A model generated the notes under the pieces. It had not been told where the DNA came from. It did no database searches and saw nothing but the letters and a program-made list of their open reading frames with translations. Position numbers and translations under genes: made by a program. This document shows, one piece after another, positions 1 to 8,590 of a stretch of DNA of 64,000 bases; position 1 is the stretch's first letter; each line of letters starts with the position of its first letter. The DNA is taken from positions 62,001-126,000 of the IMG/VR virus record IMGVR_UViG_3300025098_000013; one strand, written 5' to 3'. This DNA comes from a virus.

Positions 1-1
1 G

Positions 2-79
2 TCTACACAAGTTATAGATGAAATAATAAAAAGTTTTACAAATGAAAATAGCAGTAATAACACCAGTAAAACACCTTGA
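2..79 (+). CDS. possible 3' end of an upstream gene
   Basis: An open frame enters from the window edge and stops at 77-79, overlapping the next gene by 38 bases. Only about 25 residues are visible and nothing is recognisable. It may be chance, because the other frames close within the first 21 bases. Confidence 0.2.
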   Translation, partial: STQVIDEIIKSFTNENSSNNTSKTP

Positions 80-959
80 TGGGGTATATGAACTACTTCA
101 GACAAAGGGTGAGGTTTACTTGTTAGAGAATGGTACACGGCACCAAGTTAGTGAACTATTACTTAACAACCCAATTGATACTATCTTTTGTAACCCAAAT
201 CAACAAAGTTACAAAATAGATAAAGACTTGTTGTGGGGTACTGATGTTCGTATTATCAATACCGCATCCACTGGACTAAATCACATTGACTTAGACTATT
301 GTAAATCGGTGGGTATTGAAATCCAATGTCACAAAAATGACTTTGAGTTAATTAATCAACTACCATCTACTTCCGAGTTAGCATTTGGGTTACTTCTCGA
401 CTTGATGAGAAATATCACAATTTCAAACAATGTGACCAAACGAGATAAAAGCTGGGACTACCTACCATTCGTAGGTCAGCAAATGAAAGACTATAAAGTT
501 GGTATCGTTGGGTATGGTAGATTGGGTAAGATGATGGCCAAGTTTTGTAGAGCATTTGATGCTGAGGTTTACATCTACGACCCATATTCAGATGAATCTA
601 ACATTGAGACATTGGAAGAGTTGTTTGATATATGTGATGCAGTATCGCTCCACGTTCACGTTACGGATGAAACACGACATATGATTGATTATGATTTACT
701 TTCACGTGGTGTTAAGTTCTTGGTAAATACATCTCGTGGTGAGATTGTAAATGAAACTGATATCATAAAGGCACTACACGAGTGTAAGTTGTGGGGGTAT
801 GGTACTGATGTTATAGAAAATGAGTTTGGTGACCCATCTAAATCACCATTCTTTAATTTGGAAAATTCAAAATTAAATTGTATATTTACACCACATACAG
901 GAGGAATGACCATACAAGGTCAGACCAAAGCATATAAATGGAGTATAGATAAATTATGA
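42..959 (+). CDS. NAD-dependent 2-hydroxyacid dehydrogenase
   Basis: A 305-residue D-isomer-specific 2-hydroxyacid dehydrogenase, a family that interconverts 2-hydroxy and 2-oxo acids with NAD(P). The Rossmann fingerprint VGIVGYGRLGKMMA lies near residue 153. The family's catalytic residues are visible: Arg in NTSRGEIVNE, a Glu in the DVIENEFGD segment and His in FTPHTGGM near the C-terminus. Length is close to the usual 310-330. It opens a tightly overlapped glycan operon (ATGA-type overlap with the cytidylyltransferase gene), so a role in making or modifying a sugar-acid precursor is likely; the substrate cannot be told. Confidence 0.85.
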   Translation: MKIAVITPVKHLDGVYELLQTKGEVYLLENGTRHQVSELLLNNPIDTIFCNPNQQSYKIDKDLLWGTDVRIINTASTGLNHIDLDYCKSVGIEIQCHKNDFELINQLPSTSELAFGLLLDLMRNITISNNVTKRDKSWDYLPFVGQQMKDYKVGIVGYGRLGKMMAKFCRAFDAEVYIYDPYSDESNIETLEELFDICDAVSLHVHVTDETRHMIDYDLLSRGVKFLVNTSRGEIVNETDIIKALHECKLWGYGTDVIENEFGDPSKSPFFNLENSKLNCIFTPHTGGMTIQGQTKAYKWSIDKL

Positions 960-1498
960 GAGTACTAGCAATAATTCCAGCAAAGCTGGATTCTAAAAGA
1001 CTAAAACACAAGAACATTAGAGAGATTGATGGTAAACCCATGTTCCTACATTCAGTTGATTATGCAAACGCAAGTCAATACCATGTAGAGGTTATCGTAT
1101 CATCTGAGAGTGATGTTGTTGGAGAGATTTGTAATCAACACGAAGTAAGATTCCACAAAAGGACTGCTGAGTTGTGTGGTGATGTTGAGGTTGTGGATGT
1201 ATATGAATATGTAATCAGTCAGATTAAACACGAAGAGTATGACCTTGTGGTTGGATTACAACCCGATAATCCAAATAGGTCACATACTTTGGATGAGTGT
1301 ATTGACTATATGATTGAGAATAATTATGATGACTTGATTACAGTAAATCCATCTTACAAGAGAAGTGGTTCAGTTCGTATATTTAAATACGACTATCTAA
1401 AAGCAGGTAAAGTCAGTAAAAGACTTGGGTGTATCAAAGATGATGCAACCGATATACACTATGAATCTGACTTGGAAAGTGTAAAAAATAATTTATGA
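956..1498 (+). CDS. neuA: acylneuraminate cytidylyltransferase-like protein (short)
   Basis: Resembles CMP-nonulosonic acid synthetases, which activate sialic-acid-type sugars with CTP. The N-terminal nucleotide-binding signature IPAKLDSKRLKHKNI and the internal LQPDNPNRS segment (family usually LQPTSP) are present. At 180 residues it is shorter than the usual 220-230, so the C-terminal dimerisation part is reduced. It starts inside the end of the dehydrogenase gene and lies two genes before a NeuB-like synthase, which supports a nonulosonic acid pathway. Another 3-deoxy-sugar cytidylyltransferase remains possible. Confidence 0.75.
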   Translation: MRVLAIIPAKLDSKRLKHKNIREIDGKPMFLHSVDYANASQYHVEVIVSSESDVVGEICNQHEVRFHKRTAELCGDVEVVDVYEYVISQIKHEEYDLVVGLQPDNPNRSHTLDECIDYMIENNYDDLITVNPSYKRSGSVRIFKYDYLKAGKVSKRLGCIKDDATDIHYESDLESVKNNL

Positions 1499-2088
1499 AG
1501 ACAGTCAATAACAGAGCAGCTTTAAAGAACAAAGCAGATGGGGAAATCAAAAAATTAAAAGAGTTCTGGATTTCATCTGAGATTCCTCTAATTTGCGACT
1601 TAGGGAGTAATATAGGATACTATACTGAAAGCTTTATCAATCATTTCTCAGAAAGCACAATACATGCTTACGAACCCCACCCGTACAATATTGAAAAGTT
1701 TAAAACTTTCGTCAAATCAGATAAAGTTATTCTTCACGAATACGGATTATTTAATAAGGACACCGAATTGATAATAGGCTTACCAAATCATGCTAAAGAT
1801 AACAATGGGTGTTATAGTATAAAGCATACACATAACGGAATAAAGGTCAAATTAAGAAAAGCAGATAAACAAGAGATTCGACCCGATATTGTAAAAATTG
1901 ATGTAGAAGGAGCAGAACCTCAAATATTAGAGTGTGCGGAGTTTTTTAAAAATACTAAACTGATACTTATCGAGATGTTATACAAAGATGATATGAATAT
2001 AAACGAAGAAATCTCAGAAAGGTTATTAGAATTAGGGTACACATATAAATTAAATACAAGTAAAAATAATCAGTTATGGTTAAAGTAA
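1495..2088 (+). CDS. FkbM family methyltransferase
   Basis: A 197-residue SAM-dependent methyltransferase of the FkbM type, which commonly O-methylates sugars of surface polysaccharides. SAM-binding motif I reads CDLGSNIGYYT near residue 36, and the family-typical PDIVKIDVEGAEPQI lies near residue 125. It overlaps both neighbours (start inside the cytidylyltransferase gene, end inside the NeuB-like gene), so it is co-translated with the nonulosonic acid genes and probably methylates the same glycan. A second FkbM protein lies at 41974. Confidence 0.8.
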   Translation: MKTVNNRAALKNKADGEIKKLKEFWISSEIPLICDLGSNIGYYTESFINHFSESTIHAYEPHPYNIEKFKTFVKSDKVILHEYGLFNKDTELIIGLPNHAKDNNGCYSIKHTHNGIKVKLRKADKQEIRPDIVKIDVEGAEPQILECAEFFKNTKLILIEMLYKDDMNINEEISERLLELGYTYKLNTSKNNQLWLK

Positions 2089-2876
2089 TAGCAGAAATAG
2101 GTTGGAATCATTGTGGCGATATGGAACTCGCCAAAGAGATGATTCTATCGGCAAAGGAAAGTGGTGCAACTTACGCAAAGTTTCAAAGTTGGTCAGTTAG
2201 TAGACTCAAGCCAGGTGCTTGGGATGAAGATGGCCGTAGAGAGATTTATGAGAAAGCAGAACTTACAAGGGAAAGACACATTGAACTAATCAACTATTGT
2301 AATGAAGTGGGTATCACTTTTATGTCAAGTGTATTCAGTATCAAAGATGCAGAACTTCTTGTTGAATTGGGTGTTGAAGATGTGAAGATTCCAAGTTTTG
2401 AATCTCGTAATCACGAACTTATCAAGTATTGTGATGAAAACTTCAAAACAATCTTTATGTCAACTGGGACATCTACCTTTGATGAGATTAAAGAAAGTGT
2501 AAACTTAATCAAGATTGCAGACCTTTATTTATTACATTGTGTATCTACTTACCCTTGTAATCCATCAATGTCAAATATTAATCGAATGAATCGACTAAAG
2601 ACACTACATATGCCAGTTGGGTATTCAGACCATATTCAAGGTGTAGAGTCGGCAAAGGTTGCGATTGGTGAGGGTGCAATGGCTATTGAAAAGCACTTTA
2701 CTACCGACAATGACTTGCCGGGTCGTGATAACAAATTCGCAGTACTACCTCATCAAATGAAGGACTTGACTGACCATATCACGATGAGAGAGGAGATGTT
2801 TATTCAACACGGGAATGATTTCCAAGATAGTGAATTGGATTCGAGAAACAACTATACAGGAAGATTCGATGGTTAG
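2076..2876 (+). CDS. neuB: NeuB-like N-acetylneuraminate synthase
   Basis: Matches the TIM-barrel domain of sialic acid synthases, which condense PEP with a hexosamine-type aldehyde to give a nonulosonic acid. Family marks are VIAEIGWNHCGDMELAK at the N-terminus, AKFQSW, MSTGTST, LLHCVSTYP, GYSDH and IEKHFTTD. At 266 residues it ends after the barrel: the SAF (antifreeze-like) domain that normally caps the partner active site (family about 340 residues) is missing. With the NeuA-like gene it forms the core of a phage nonulosonic acid pathway. Confidence 0.82.
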   Translation: MVKVIAEIGWNHCGDMELAKEMILSAKESGATYAKFQSWSVSRLKPGAWDEDGRREIYEKAELTRERHIELINYCNEVGITFMSSVFSIKDAELLVELGVEDVKIPSFESRNHELIKYCDENFKTIFMSTGTSTFDEIKESVNLIKIADLYLLHCVSTYPCNPSMSNINRMNRLKTLHMPVGYSDHIQGVESAKVAIGEGAMAIEKHFTTDNDLPGRDNKFAVLPHQMKDLTDHITMREEMFIQHGNDFQDSELDSRNNYTGRFDG

Positions 2877-3507
2877 TGTTATAATTAGAAATCACAATGA
2901 ACACGAGTACATCGGGTTCTCAATTCAATCAGTGTTGGAGTATATACCTGATGCTGAGATATTGATAATAGATGACCACTCTACCGATGACTCATTGGGT
3001 GTTGTTAAGTTGTTTAACAATAGAGGTGACATCAAGGTGACTACTATTGATGACTACACTCCTGGTAAAGCAATAAATCTTGGTGTAAAACTCGCTAAGT
3101 ATGAAACGATTTTAGTATTGTCAGCACATTCTCAGATTACGAAGATGAATTTGGGTTATGTTCAAACCAAACTAAAGTACTACTCGGCGGTATTTGGAAA
3201 CCAAACTCCAATTTATAGAGGTAAAAAAATTACTAAGAGATACATATGGTCTCATTTCGGAACTGATGAAGAGGTGGATAATATGCATTCTACTATTGAA
3301 GATAGACCATTCTTACACAATGCATTTTGCTTTTACAATAAAAAAGATTTGGTTAAGAATCCATTTGATGAATCTATTCCAGGAAAAGAAGATAGGTATT
3401 GGGCAATTGAGATTTTAGAAGAAGGTAAAAACTATTTATATACACCAAGTATCGAAGTAAATCACTACTATACTGGTAATGGCGCGACTTGGAAAGGATT
3501 AGGATAA
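2869..3507 (+). CDS. family 2 glycosyltransferase
   Basis: A GT-A fold, family 2 glycosyltransferase of 212 residues. It begins MVSVIIRNHNEHEYIGF and carries IIDDHSTDDS, the usual nucleotide-sugar binding segment, near residue 38, with a late GKEDRYW segment typical of the acceptor side. I chose ATG 2869, which overlaps the NeuB stop and has AGGAAG six bases upstream, over an in-frame ATG at 2815. The likely role is transfer of a sugar onto a phage or host surface glycan. Confidence 0.8.
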   Translation: MVSVIIRNHNEHEYIGFSIQSVLEYIPDAEILIIDDHSTDDSLGVVKLFNNRGDIKVTTIDDYTPGKAINLGVKLAKYETILVLSAHSQITKMNLGYVQTKLKYYSAVFGNQTPIYRGKKITKRYIWSHFGTDEEVDNMHSTIEDRPFLHNAFCFYNKKDLVKNPFDESIPGKEDRYWAIEILEEGKNYLYTPSIEVNHYYTGNGATWKGLG

Positions 3508-4205
3508 TGTATAATAGAACGAACAAAGTATATGATGTGGTGGTGTGTACAACCGCAGTAGATAGGATTGATTTACATGAGATGGTATTTCCAAAGTACA
3601 TTGAGTTCCTATCGGGATTAAATGTATATTGGATGTTTACTATGAATGATATATGGAATAGTGCTGATACATCTATTCAATATCTCATATCACTGCTCAA
3701 GCAAAATAATATAGATTATAATTTCAGTTGTCACGGGTTTGGTGGAACTCAGTATGACTTTTACAAATCCGCACACTATTTGGTAAATAATGTTTCTAAT
3801 ATGAATCCTAAATATGGTGTAGTTTGGTTAGAAGATGATTGGTTACTTACAAAAGAAGATAAAAAACTAAAACCTATATTAGAATCTTTTAATTTTGGTG
3901 AGAATGACTACATTGGATTAGCAGCAAATAAGTTTATGAGTTTTAATCCTGGTGTATTTGGTATGGGGATTATAAATAAAATAATGTTGAAAAACATAAA
4001 CAATATGGAAGGTGTATATGGACCATCAATTGATGATTTTGGGAAGGGTAATCCTGAAAGAGCAAGTTTGTATGGACCAACAAGGCAACCATCCTCGCTA
4101 AAATGTCCAGGTAAACATCATCACCGACCTTACTTTAAGGATATCGGTAGGAGTTGGGTTTCTCGTAATAAATTAAAAGAAAGAACTTTTAAACAAAATT
4201 TATAA
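3507..4205 (+). CDS. putative glycosyltransferase
   Basis: A 232-residue protein starting at the ATG that overlaps the previous stop (TAATG). An upstream in-frame TTG at 3489 is less likely. It has YDVVVCTTAVDRID at the N-terminus and an acidic VWLEDDW segment near residue 107, like the DxD region of nucleotide-sugar transferases. The setting between a GT2 gene and a sugar epimerase supports glycosyl transfer; the family itself is not certain. Confidence 0.5.
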   Translation: MYNRTNKVYDVVVCTTAVDRIDLHEMVFPKYIEFLSGLNVYWMFTMNDIWNSADTSIQYLISLLKQNNIDYNFSCHGFGGTQYDFYKSAHYLVNNVSNMNPKYGVVWLEDDWLLTKEDKKLKPILESFNFGENDYIGLAANKFMSFNPGVFGMGIINKIMLKNINNMEGVYGPSIDDFGKGNPERASLYGPTRQPSSLKCPGKHHHRPYFKDIGRSWVSRNKLKERTFKQNL

Positions 4206-5071
4206 TGAAAATATTAGTTACAGGTGGTGCAGGTTTTGTAGGAACAAACCTCATCAAAAGATTATTGAAAGATGGACACAATGTAGTATCTATCGACAAT
4301 TATTATACTGGTAATGTACAAAATCATCAAAAAGGATGTAAGTATCTAAACCACGACCTCAGAAACATTACTGAGTTTATGGATGTTGATGTTGTATTTC
4401 ACTTGGCAGCGATTGCCCGTATCCAACCATCATTCAAATTACCCAAAGAATATTTTACTACCAATGCAAATGGAACTCTGAATTTGGTAGATTGGTGTGC
4501 TAATAATAACGTACCAATCATATACGCTGGTTCATCATCAAAACATAGTGGTAGATTTAAGAATCCATATACATTCTCAAAAGATGTGGGTGAAGACATC
4601 ATTTCACTTTATCAGAAACATTATGAGTTGAAATCATCAATTACACGATTTTACAATGTATATGGACCACATCATCTAAAAGATGGTGGGTATTGTACTT
4701 TAATTGGTAAATGGGAAAAGGCAATTGAAGATGGTAAGTCGCTTACTATTTTTGGTGATGGTACTAAACGTAGAGACTTTACTCATATTGACGATATCGT
4801 AGACGCATTAGTAAAGATTATGGAACAAGGGGCATATGGGTATGACTTTGAACTTGGTAGAGGTAAAAACTACTCTGTTAAAGACATAGCAGATATGTTC
4901 AACTATGATGATATTGTTTATGAAGATGATAAGCCAGGTGAAGCATTGGTAACTCTTTGTGAAGATACACTCGCTAATGAAATACTTGGTTGGATACCAA
5001 CTAAGGATATAGATAATTACATAACAAGTTATATAAATGAAAAAGAACATAATATTCATACCGGCAATTGA
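4205..5071 (+). CDS. NAD-dependent sugar epimerase/dehydratase (extended SDR)
   Basis: A 288-residue extended short-chain dehydrogenase of the UDP-glucose 4-epimerase / dTDP-glucose dehydratase superfamily. It shows TGGAGFVGTNLIKRL for NAD binding, HLAAIAR, the catalytic YTFSK (YxxxK) near residue 124, RFYNVYGPH and GDGTKRRDFTHIDD. The start overlaps the preceding stop. It would supply a nucleotide sugar to the glycosyltransferases around it. Epimerase cannot be told from dehydratase by eye. Confidence 0.88.
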   Translation: MKILVTGGAGFVGTNLIKRLLKDGHNVVSIDNYYTGNVQNHQKGCKYLNHDLRNITEFMDVDVVFHLAAIARIQPSFKLPKEYFTTNANGTLNLVDWCANNNVPIIYAGSSSKHSGRFKNPYTFSKDVGEDIISLYQKHYELKSSITRFYNVYGPHHLKDGGYCTLIGKWEKAIEDGKSLTIFGDGTKRRDFTHIDDIVDALVKIMEQGAYGYDFELGRGKNYSVKDIADMFNYDDIVYEDDKPGEALVTLCEDTLANEILGWIPTKDIDNYITSYINEKEHNIHTGN

Positions 5072-5804
5072 TGCAGGTCGTGGAAGGCACCACGCATACA
5101 ATTACAGTATTCAATCTTGGCAGAAGTGGGCTGAGAAAAATAATGCTGAAGTTGTAATTTGGGATACTGCGTTATATACTTGGGAAGAGATGACTATCCC
5201 ATGGCAACGATATCACTTATTTAAAATACTTGACCATAACGAGATAGAATTTGACCAAGTTCTAATGGTTGATTCCGATACGATAGTACATCCAGATACA
5301 CCTAATTTCTTTGAAATGAACGAACGTAAGTATACTGGTGTTCTTGATTTGGGGTGTTGGGAATGGACTGGTAGGTCACTAAGACATTACAAAGATATGT
5401 TCGATGGTTACAAGCTAGATAGAGGTATGTACTTTAATGGTGGATTTCAAATTGTAAACGAATCCCATAGAGAATTCTTTGATTACGTATTAGACTTTTA
5501 TTTTAAAAATCAAGATACTTTGGTAGAAAAGCAAAAAGCAGGATTGGGTACTGACCAAACTGTTATAAACTATCTGATACAAACTCAAGGAATTGATTTG
5601 AAGATGTTACCTGCCACATTCAATCTACATCATATGTCGAGTAAGAACCTACTTAACTTTGGCCAATCGTGGTGGGGTGATAGTATGGATAATCTATACG
5701 AACAAGCGTGGGTATATCATTTTAATGCAATTCCTAAAAATGGATTGAATAGAAACTCATCATACTTTATAAAAAGAGCATACGAGGAATTATGGGGAGA
5801 ATAG
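5037..5804 (+). CDS. glycosyltransferase with DxD motif
   Basis: A 255-residue putative nucleotide-diphospho-sugar transferase. VLMVDSDTIVHP near residue 76 is a clear DxD metal/nucleotide-sugar site, and YFNGGFQIVN near residue 138 is the second block usual in galactosyltransferase-like (GT34 or GT8-like) folds. It overlaps the epimerase gene by 35 bases and the next glycosyltransferase gene by 13, so translation is coupled through the cluster. Confidence 0.7.
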   Translation: MKKNIIFIPAIDAGRGRHHAYNYSIQSWQKWAEKNNAEVVIWDTALYTWEEMTIPWQRYHLFKILDHNEIEFDQVLMVDSDTIVHPDTPNFFEMNERKYTGVLDLGCWEWTGRSLRHYKDMFDGYKLDRGMYFNGGFQIVNESHREFFDYVLDFYFKNQDTLVEKQKAGLGTDQTVINYLIQTQGIDLKMLPATFNLHHMSSKNLLNFGQSWWGDSMDNLYEQAWVYHFNAIPKNGLNRNSSYFIKRAYEELWGE

Positions 5805-6739
5805 CATTTATATCAGAGTTACCATTTAATGGTAAGGTGAATAGAAACCACCCACATATGAGAACTGAGTTTGCTCAATTTTGTGCTCTAAACGCAGACC
5901 ATTATTGTTTCTATCAGATGGAACAATTACAATCTGAATACGACCATATCATTCTACTCATTAGTAAGACTGATAAACTCAGAGATTTTGTATACCAAAA
6001 AGAAAAGTTGGTATCAGACTTGAGGAAGTTTGGTAAGAAGATTTGGTTTATGCAAGAGGCAACCGCACAAATATATCAAACAAAAGAACTTCATCATCAG
6101 ATTTGGCATTATAATTTATTACAAGAAGTAGATGGTATCCTTACTGAAAATGTAACGGATTTTAACTACTTTAAAGGTATAACCTCTTCTGATAAAGAAA
6201 TTCACACAATTCCCACTTTGATTATTGAAGATAATTTTGTATATTTAAAAAATACTACAAAAGAAGAAAAGGTTATGATGGGTGGTAATTTCACTTCTTG
6301 GTATGGTGGGTTTGATTCTTACTTGGTATCGAGTGAGTTTAACAAACCAATATCAGTACCTAAAATGAGAACAGTTGCAAACGAAAGCCAATTGGTAGAG
6401 GTATTACCACACGTTACATTTTCAGAGTGGATGAAACTCCTATCAAGTTATAAGTACGCGGTACATCTAATGCCTAACACCACTGCAGGTACGTTTTCAT
6501 TGAATTGTTCTTTTCTTGGTATACCATGTATAGGTTATGTTGATGCTGATACACAACGATTATCTCAACCCATGCTATCGGTTGATAGATTTGATTTAGA
6601 AAGTGCACGAAGTTTAGCAAAACAACTTAGAGATGATGAGGGCTTCTATAATGAATGTTCCAAATCGGCTCTAAATAATTACAACAAACACTTCCATGAG
6701 AATGTGTTTTTAACTAAAATGAATAAAATATTATGTTAA
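5792..6739 (+). CDS. putative GT-B type glycosyltransferase
   Basis: A 315-residue protein with the layout of a GT-B glycosyltransferase. The C-terminal half has HLMPNTTAGTFSLNCSFLG followed by GIPCIGY, like the donor-binding segment of these enzymes, then a terminal helix rich in basic residues. No clear EX7E motif is seen, so assignment rests on this segment and on its place between two glycosyltransferase genes. Confidence 0.55.
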   Translation: MGRIAFISELPFNGKVNRNHPHMRTEFAQFCALNADHYCFYQMEQLQSEYDHIILLISKTDKLRDFVYQKEKLVSDLRKFGKKIWFMQEATAQIYQTKELHHQIWHYNLLQEVDGILTENVTDFNYFKGITSSDKEIHTIPTLIIEDNFVYLKNTTKEEKVMMGGNFTSWYGGFDSYLVSSEFNKPISVPKMRTVANESQLVEVLPHVTFSEWMKLLSSYKYAVHLMPNTTAGTFSLNCSFLGIPCIGYVDADTQRLSQPMLSVDRFDLESARSLAKQLRDDEGFYNECSKSALNNYNKHFHENVFLTKMNKILC

Positions 6740-7938
6740 ATAAATCAGATATATCATTTATCCAACCATCTCGTGATAATTTAAAGTACCTAAAGTGGTC
6801 ATACGATTCAATCAGAAAGAATGGTGGGCCAGAACCAACCATTTGTGTTGCAGATGACTTCAGTAACGATGGAACTTGGGAGTGGTGTCAAGAAATGATG
6901 ACCACGGACCCAAACTTCAAGGCAATACGAAACGAAGGACCAACACGATTGGGTCATACTATTCTATACGATAGATTAATCAACGAAGTAGCTACCACGC
7001 CAATTGTAGGTATATATCATGCTGATATGTATTTATGTCCTGGCGCTCTTGAATCAGTATTAGAACACATTAAACCTCTAAGTGTGGTATCACTTACTCG
7101 TATCGAACCACCATTACATCCGGATGGTCCTGAAAAGATTCTTTTGGACTTTGGTATTGAGCCGGAAGAGTTTGTTGATTTAGAAGATAAGCTATTAGAA
7201 CAATTACCATCGTTAAAACAAGGTAAAACTACTGAGGGTATATTTGCCCCATGGTTCTTATTTAAAGAAGACTTTACTTCTATTGGTGGACACGACCCGT
7301 TATTTGCACCCCAATCAAAAGAAGATACTGATATCTTTAATCGATTCCATCTGAATGGATATAAGTTTATTCAGACTTGGGATGGGTTTGTATATCATAT
7401 GACTTGTAGAGGTAGTAGATTTGCAGATGGAGCGAAGCGTAATCCAAATGGAGAGGTCTTCATGAAGAATAGGGAGACTGATGAGTGGTTGATTCAGAAT
7501 CAACGTTCAACTCGTAACTTCCTTAGAAAGTGGGGGCATTATTGTAAACATGATAAGTTAATGAAACCAGTCGTACCACATAAGTACGATATACAATTCA
7601 ATATTGAAAATGGTACTTATGCATTACTACATGCCTTAGAACCCTGGTGTAGTAGAATTGTAATAGATTTAGATAAAGATAAAATCAAAGAATATATTGA
7701 GTTAGAACAACCAAGCACTCAGTTCGATTTAAGTAAAAGAATCAATGTAGATGTAGATTCTGATATTGAAATTAGTTTTGATGGTAATAAATTTACACAA
7801 AATGCATTTAATTACATACAGCAATTATCAGAAATATTAGATTTTAACGATTTTTCTAATGGTGAGTATGAATTAGACATATTTAATATAAAGGTGAATC
7901 GTGTAAAACACTACGATTCTGAGTTAATTAATCTATGA
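6733..7938 (+). CDS. family 2 glycosyltransferase with C-terminal extension
   Basis: A 401-residue glycosyltransferase. The N-terminal GT2 domain has SFIQPSRDNLKYLKWSY, CVADDFSNDGTWEW and YHADMYL in the metal-binding position, then FAPWFLFKEDF and GGHDPLFAPQSKEDTD. The last 150 residues are an extra domain of unknown role. It closes the glycan cluster and overlaps both neighbours by a few bases. Confidence 0.75.
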   Translation: MLNKSDISFIQPSRDNLKYLKWSYDSIRKNGGPEPTICVADDFSNDGTWEWCQEMMTTDPNFKAIRNEGPTRLGHTILYDRLINEVATTPIVGIYHADMYLCPGALESVLEHIKPLSVVSLTRIEPPLHPDGPEKILLDFGIEPEEFVDLEDKLLEQLPSLKQGKTTEGIFAPWFLFKEDFTSIGGHDPLFAPQSKEDTDIFNRFHLNGYKFIQTWDGFVYHMTCRGSRFADGAKRNPNGEVFMKNRETDEWLIQNQRSTRNFLRKWGHYCKHDKLMKPVVPHKYDIQFNIENGTYALLHALEPWCSRIVIDLDKDKIKEYIELEQPSTQFDLSKRINVDVDSDIEISFDGNKFTQNAFNYIQQLSEILDFNDFSNGEYELDIFNIKVNRVKHYDSELINL

Positions 7939-8180
7939 GATACTTTATATTACTACCAGGAGACACCGAAGAATCAGTTGATTTCTCAACTAATGTCTTA
8001 GGTGAAATTTCATTCAAAAACTTTTGGGCAGACCAAGGGTTTGAGATATTAGTAAGATTGGTAGAAAAGTATCCGGACACTTTATCTGAAGTGACAATCA
8101 AAGACGAACAATCTAAATCTTATTCCGTAGAAGAATTCTTGGACAAAATTAAAAAGTTAAAGGTAATCCAAAATGGGTAA
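7935..8180 (+). CDS. hypothetical protein (81 aa)
   Basis: Begins MRYFILLPGDTEESVDFS. ATGA overlap with the preceding glycosyltransferase and ATG-in-stop overlap with the next gene show it belongs to the same transcript. Acidic, no membrane segment. Not recognised. Confidence 0.6.
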   Translation: MRYFILLPGDTEESVDFSTNVLGEISFKNFWADQGFEILVRLVEKYPDTLSEVTIKDEQSKSYSVEEFLDKIKKLKVIQNG

Positions 8181-8358
8181 AATAGACCTTAATAAATTAG
8201 AAGACTATGTAGATAGTCATGAGAGATATGAAAAATTTACAAAATCAAATAGGAAGAAAGCTAATAATGAAGAAAACTTTCTCCAATCACAAGGGAAGTC
8301 TGTTGGGGGGAGAACGACTGACACTTATATCGGTCAACGAACAAAAGCAAGAACTTAG
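8173..8358 (+). CDS. hypothetical protein (61 aa)
   Basis: Basic, Lys/Arg-rich small protein, MGKIDLNKLEDYVDSHERY at its start. It starts inside the previous stop codon, as is usual in this operon. The end overlaps a second open frame (8267-8422) by 92 bases; either or both may be translated. Confidence 0.45.
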   Translation: MGKIDLNKLEDYVDSHERYEKFTKSNRKKANNEENFLQSQGKSVGGRTTDTYIGQRTKART

Positions 8359-8422
8359 AGTATCAGACCCATTCGGAAGTGACTGGATAATTCCTTTGGA
8401 ATTTGTAGATACTTATATATAA
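8267..8422 (+). CDS. hypothetical protein (51 aa), overlapping frame
   Basis: ATG at 8267 gives MKKTFSNHKGSLLGGERL and a beta-rich remainder with DPFGSDWIIPLEFVD, a plausible small SH3-like fold. It overlaps the 8173 gene in another frame. Its composition looks more protein-like than chance, but it is short. A longer start at 8219 exists and seems less natural. Confidence 0.4.
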   Translation: MKKTFSNHKGSLLGGERLTLISVNEQKQELRVSDPFGSDWIIPLEFVDTYI

Positions 8423-8433
8423 GGATATGTAAT

Positions 8434-8589
8434 ATGAGTGGATTGAGTAGATATGAAGAAGCACTTGAACGTTTAATCAAATCGGTTGATGAGAAGTGGT
8501 CAGCTTCATATAAAAAATCCATAGATTGTAATAACCCAAAAGGCTTTAGTCAAAAAGCACATTGTGCCGGCCGCAAAAAAGGAAAATAG
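8434..8589 (+). CDS. small conserved phage protein (51 aa)
   Basis: Starts MSGLSRYEEALERLIKSV and ends with CNNPKGFSQKAHCAGRKK, a Cys/Lys-rich tail I recognise from small proteins and protein termini of marine T4-like phages. AAGGATATG lies upstream. It ends two bases before the endolysin start. Function unknown; the basic tail with two Cys could bind metal or nucleic acid. Confidence 0.6.
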   Translation: MSGLSRYEEALERLIKSVDEKWSASYKKSIDCNNPKGFSQKAHCAGRKKGK

Positions 8590-8590
8590 T

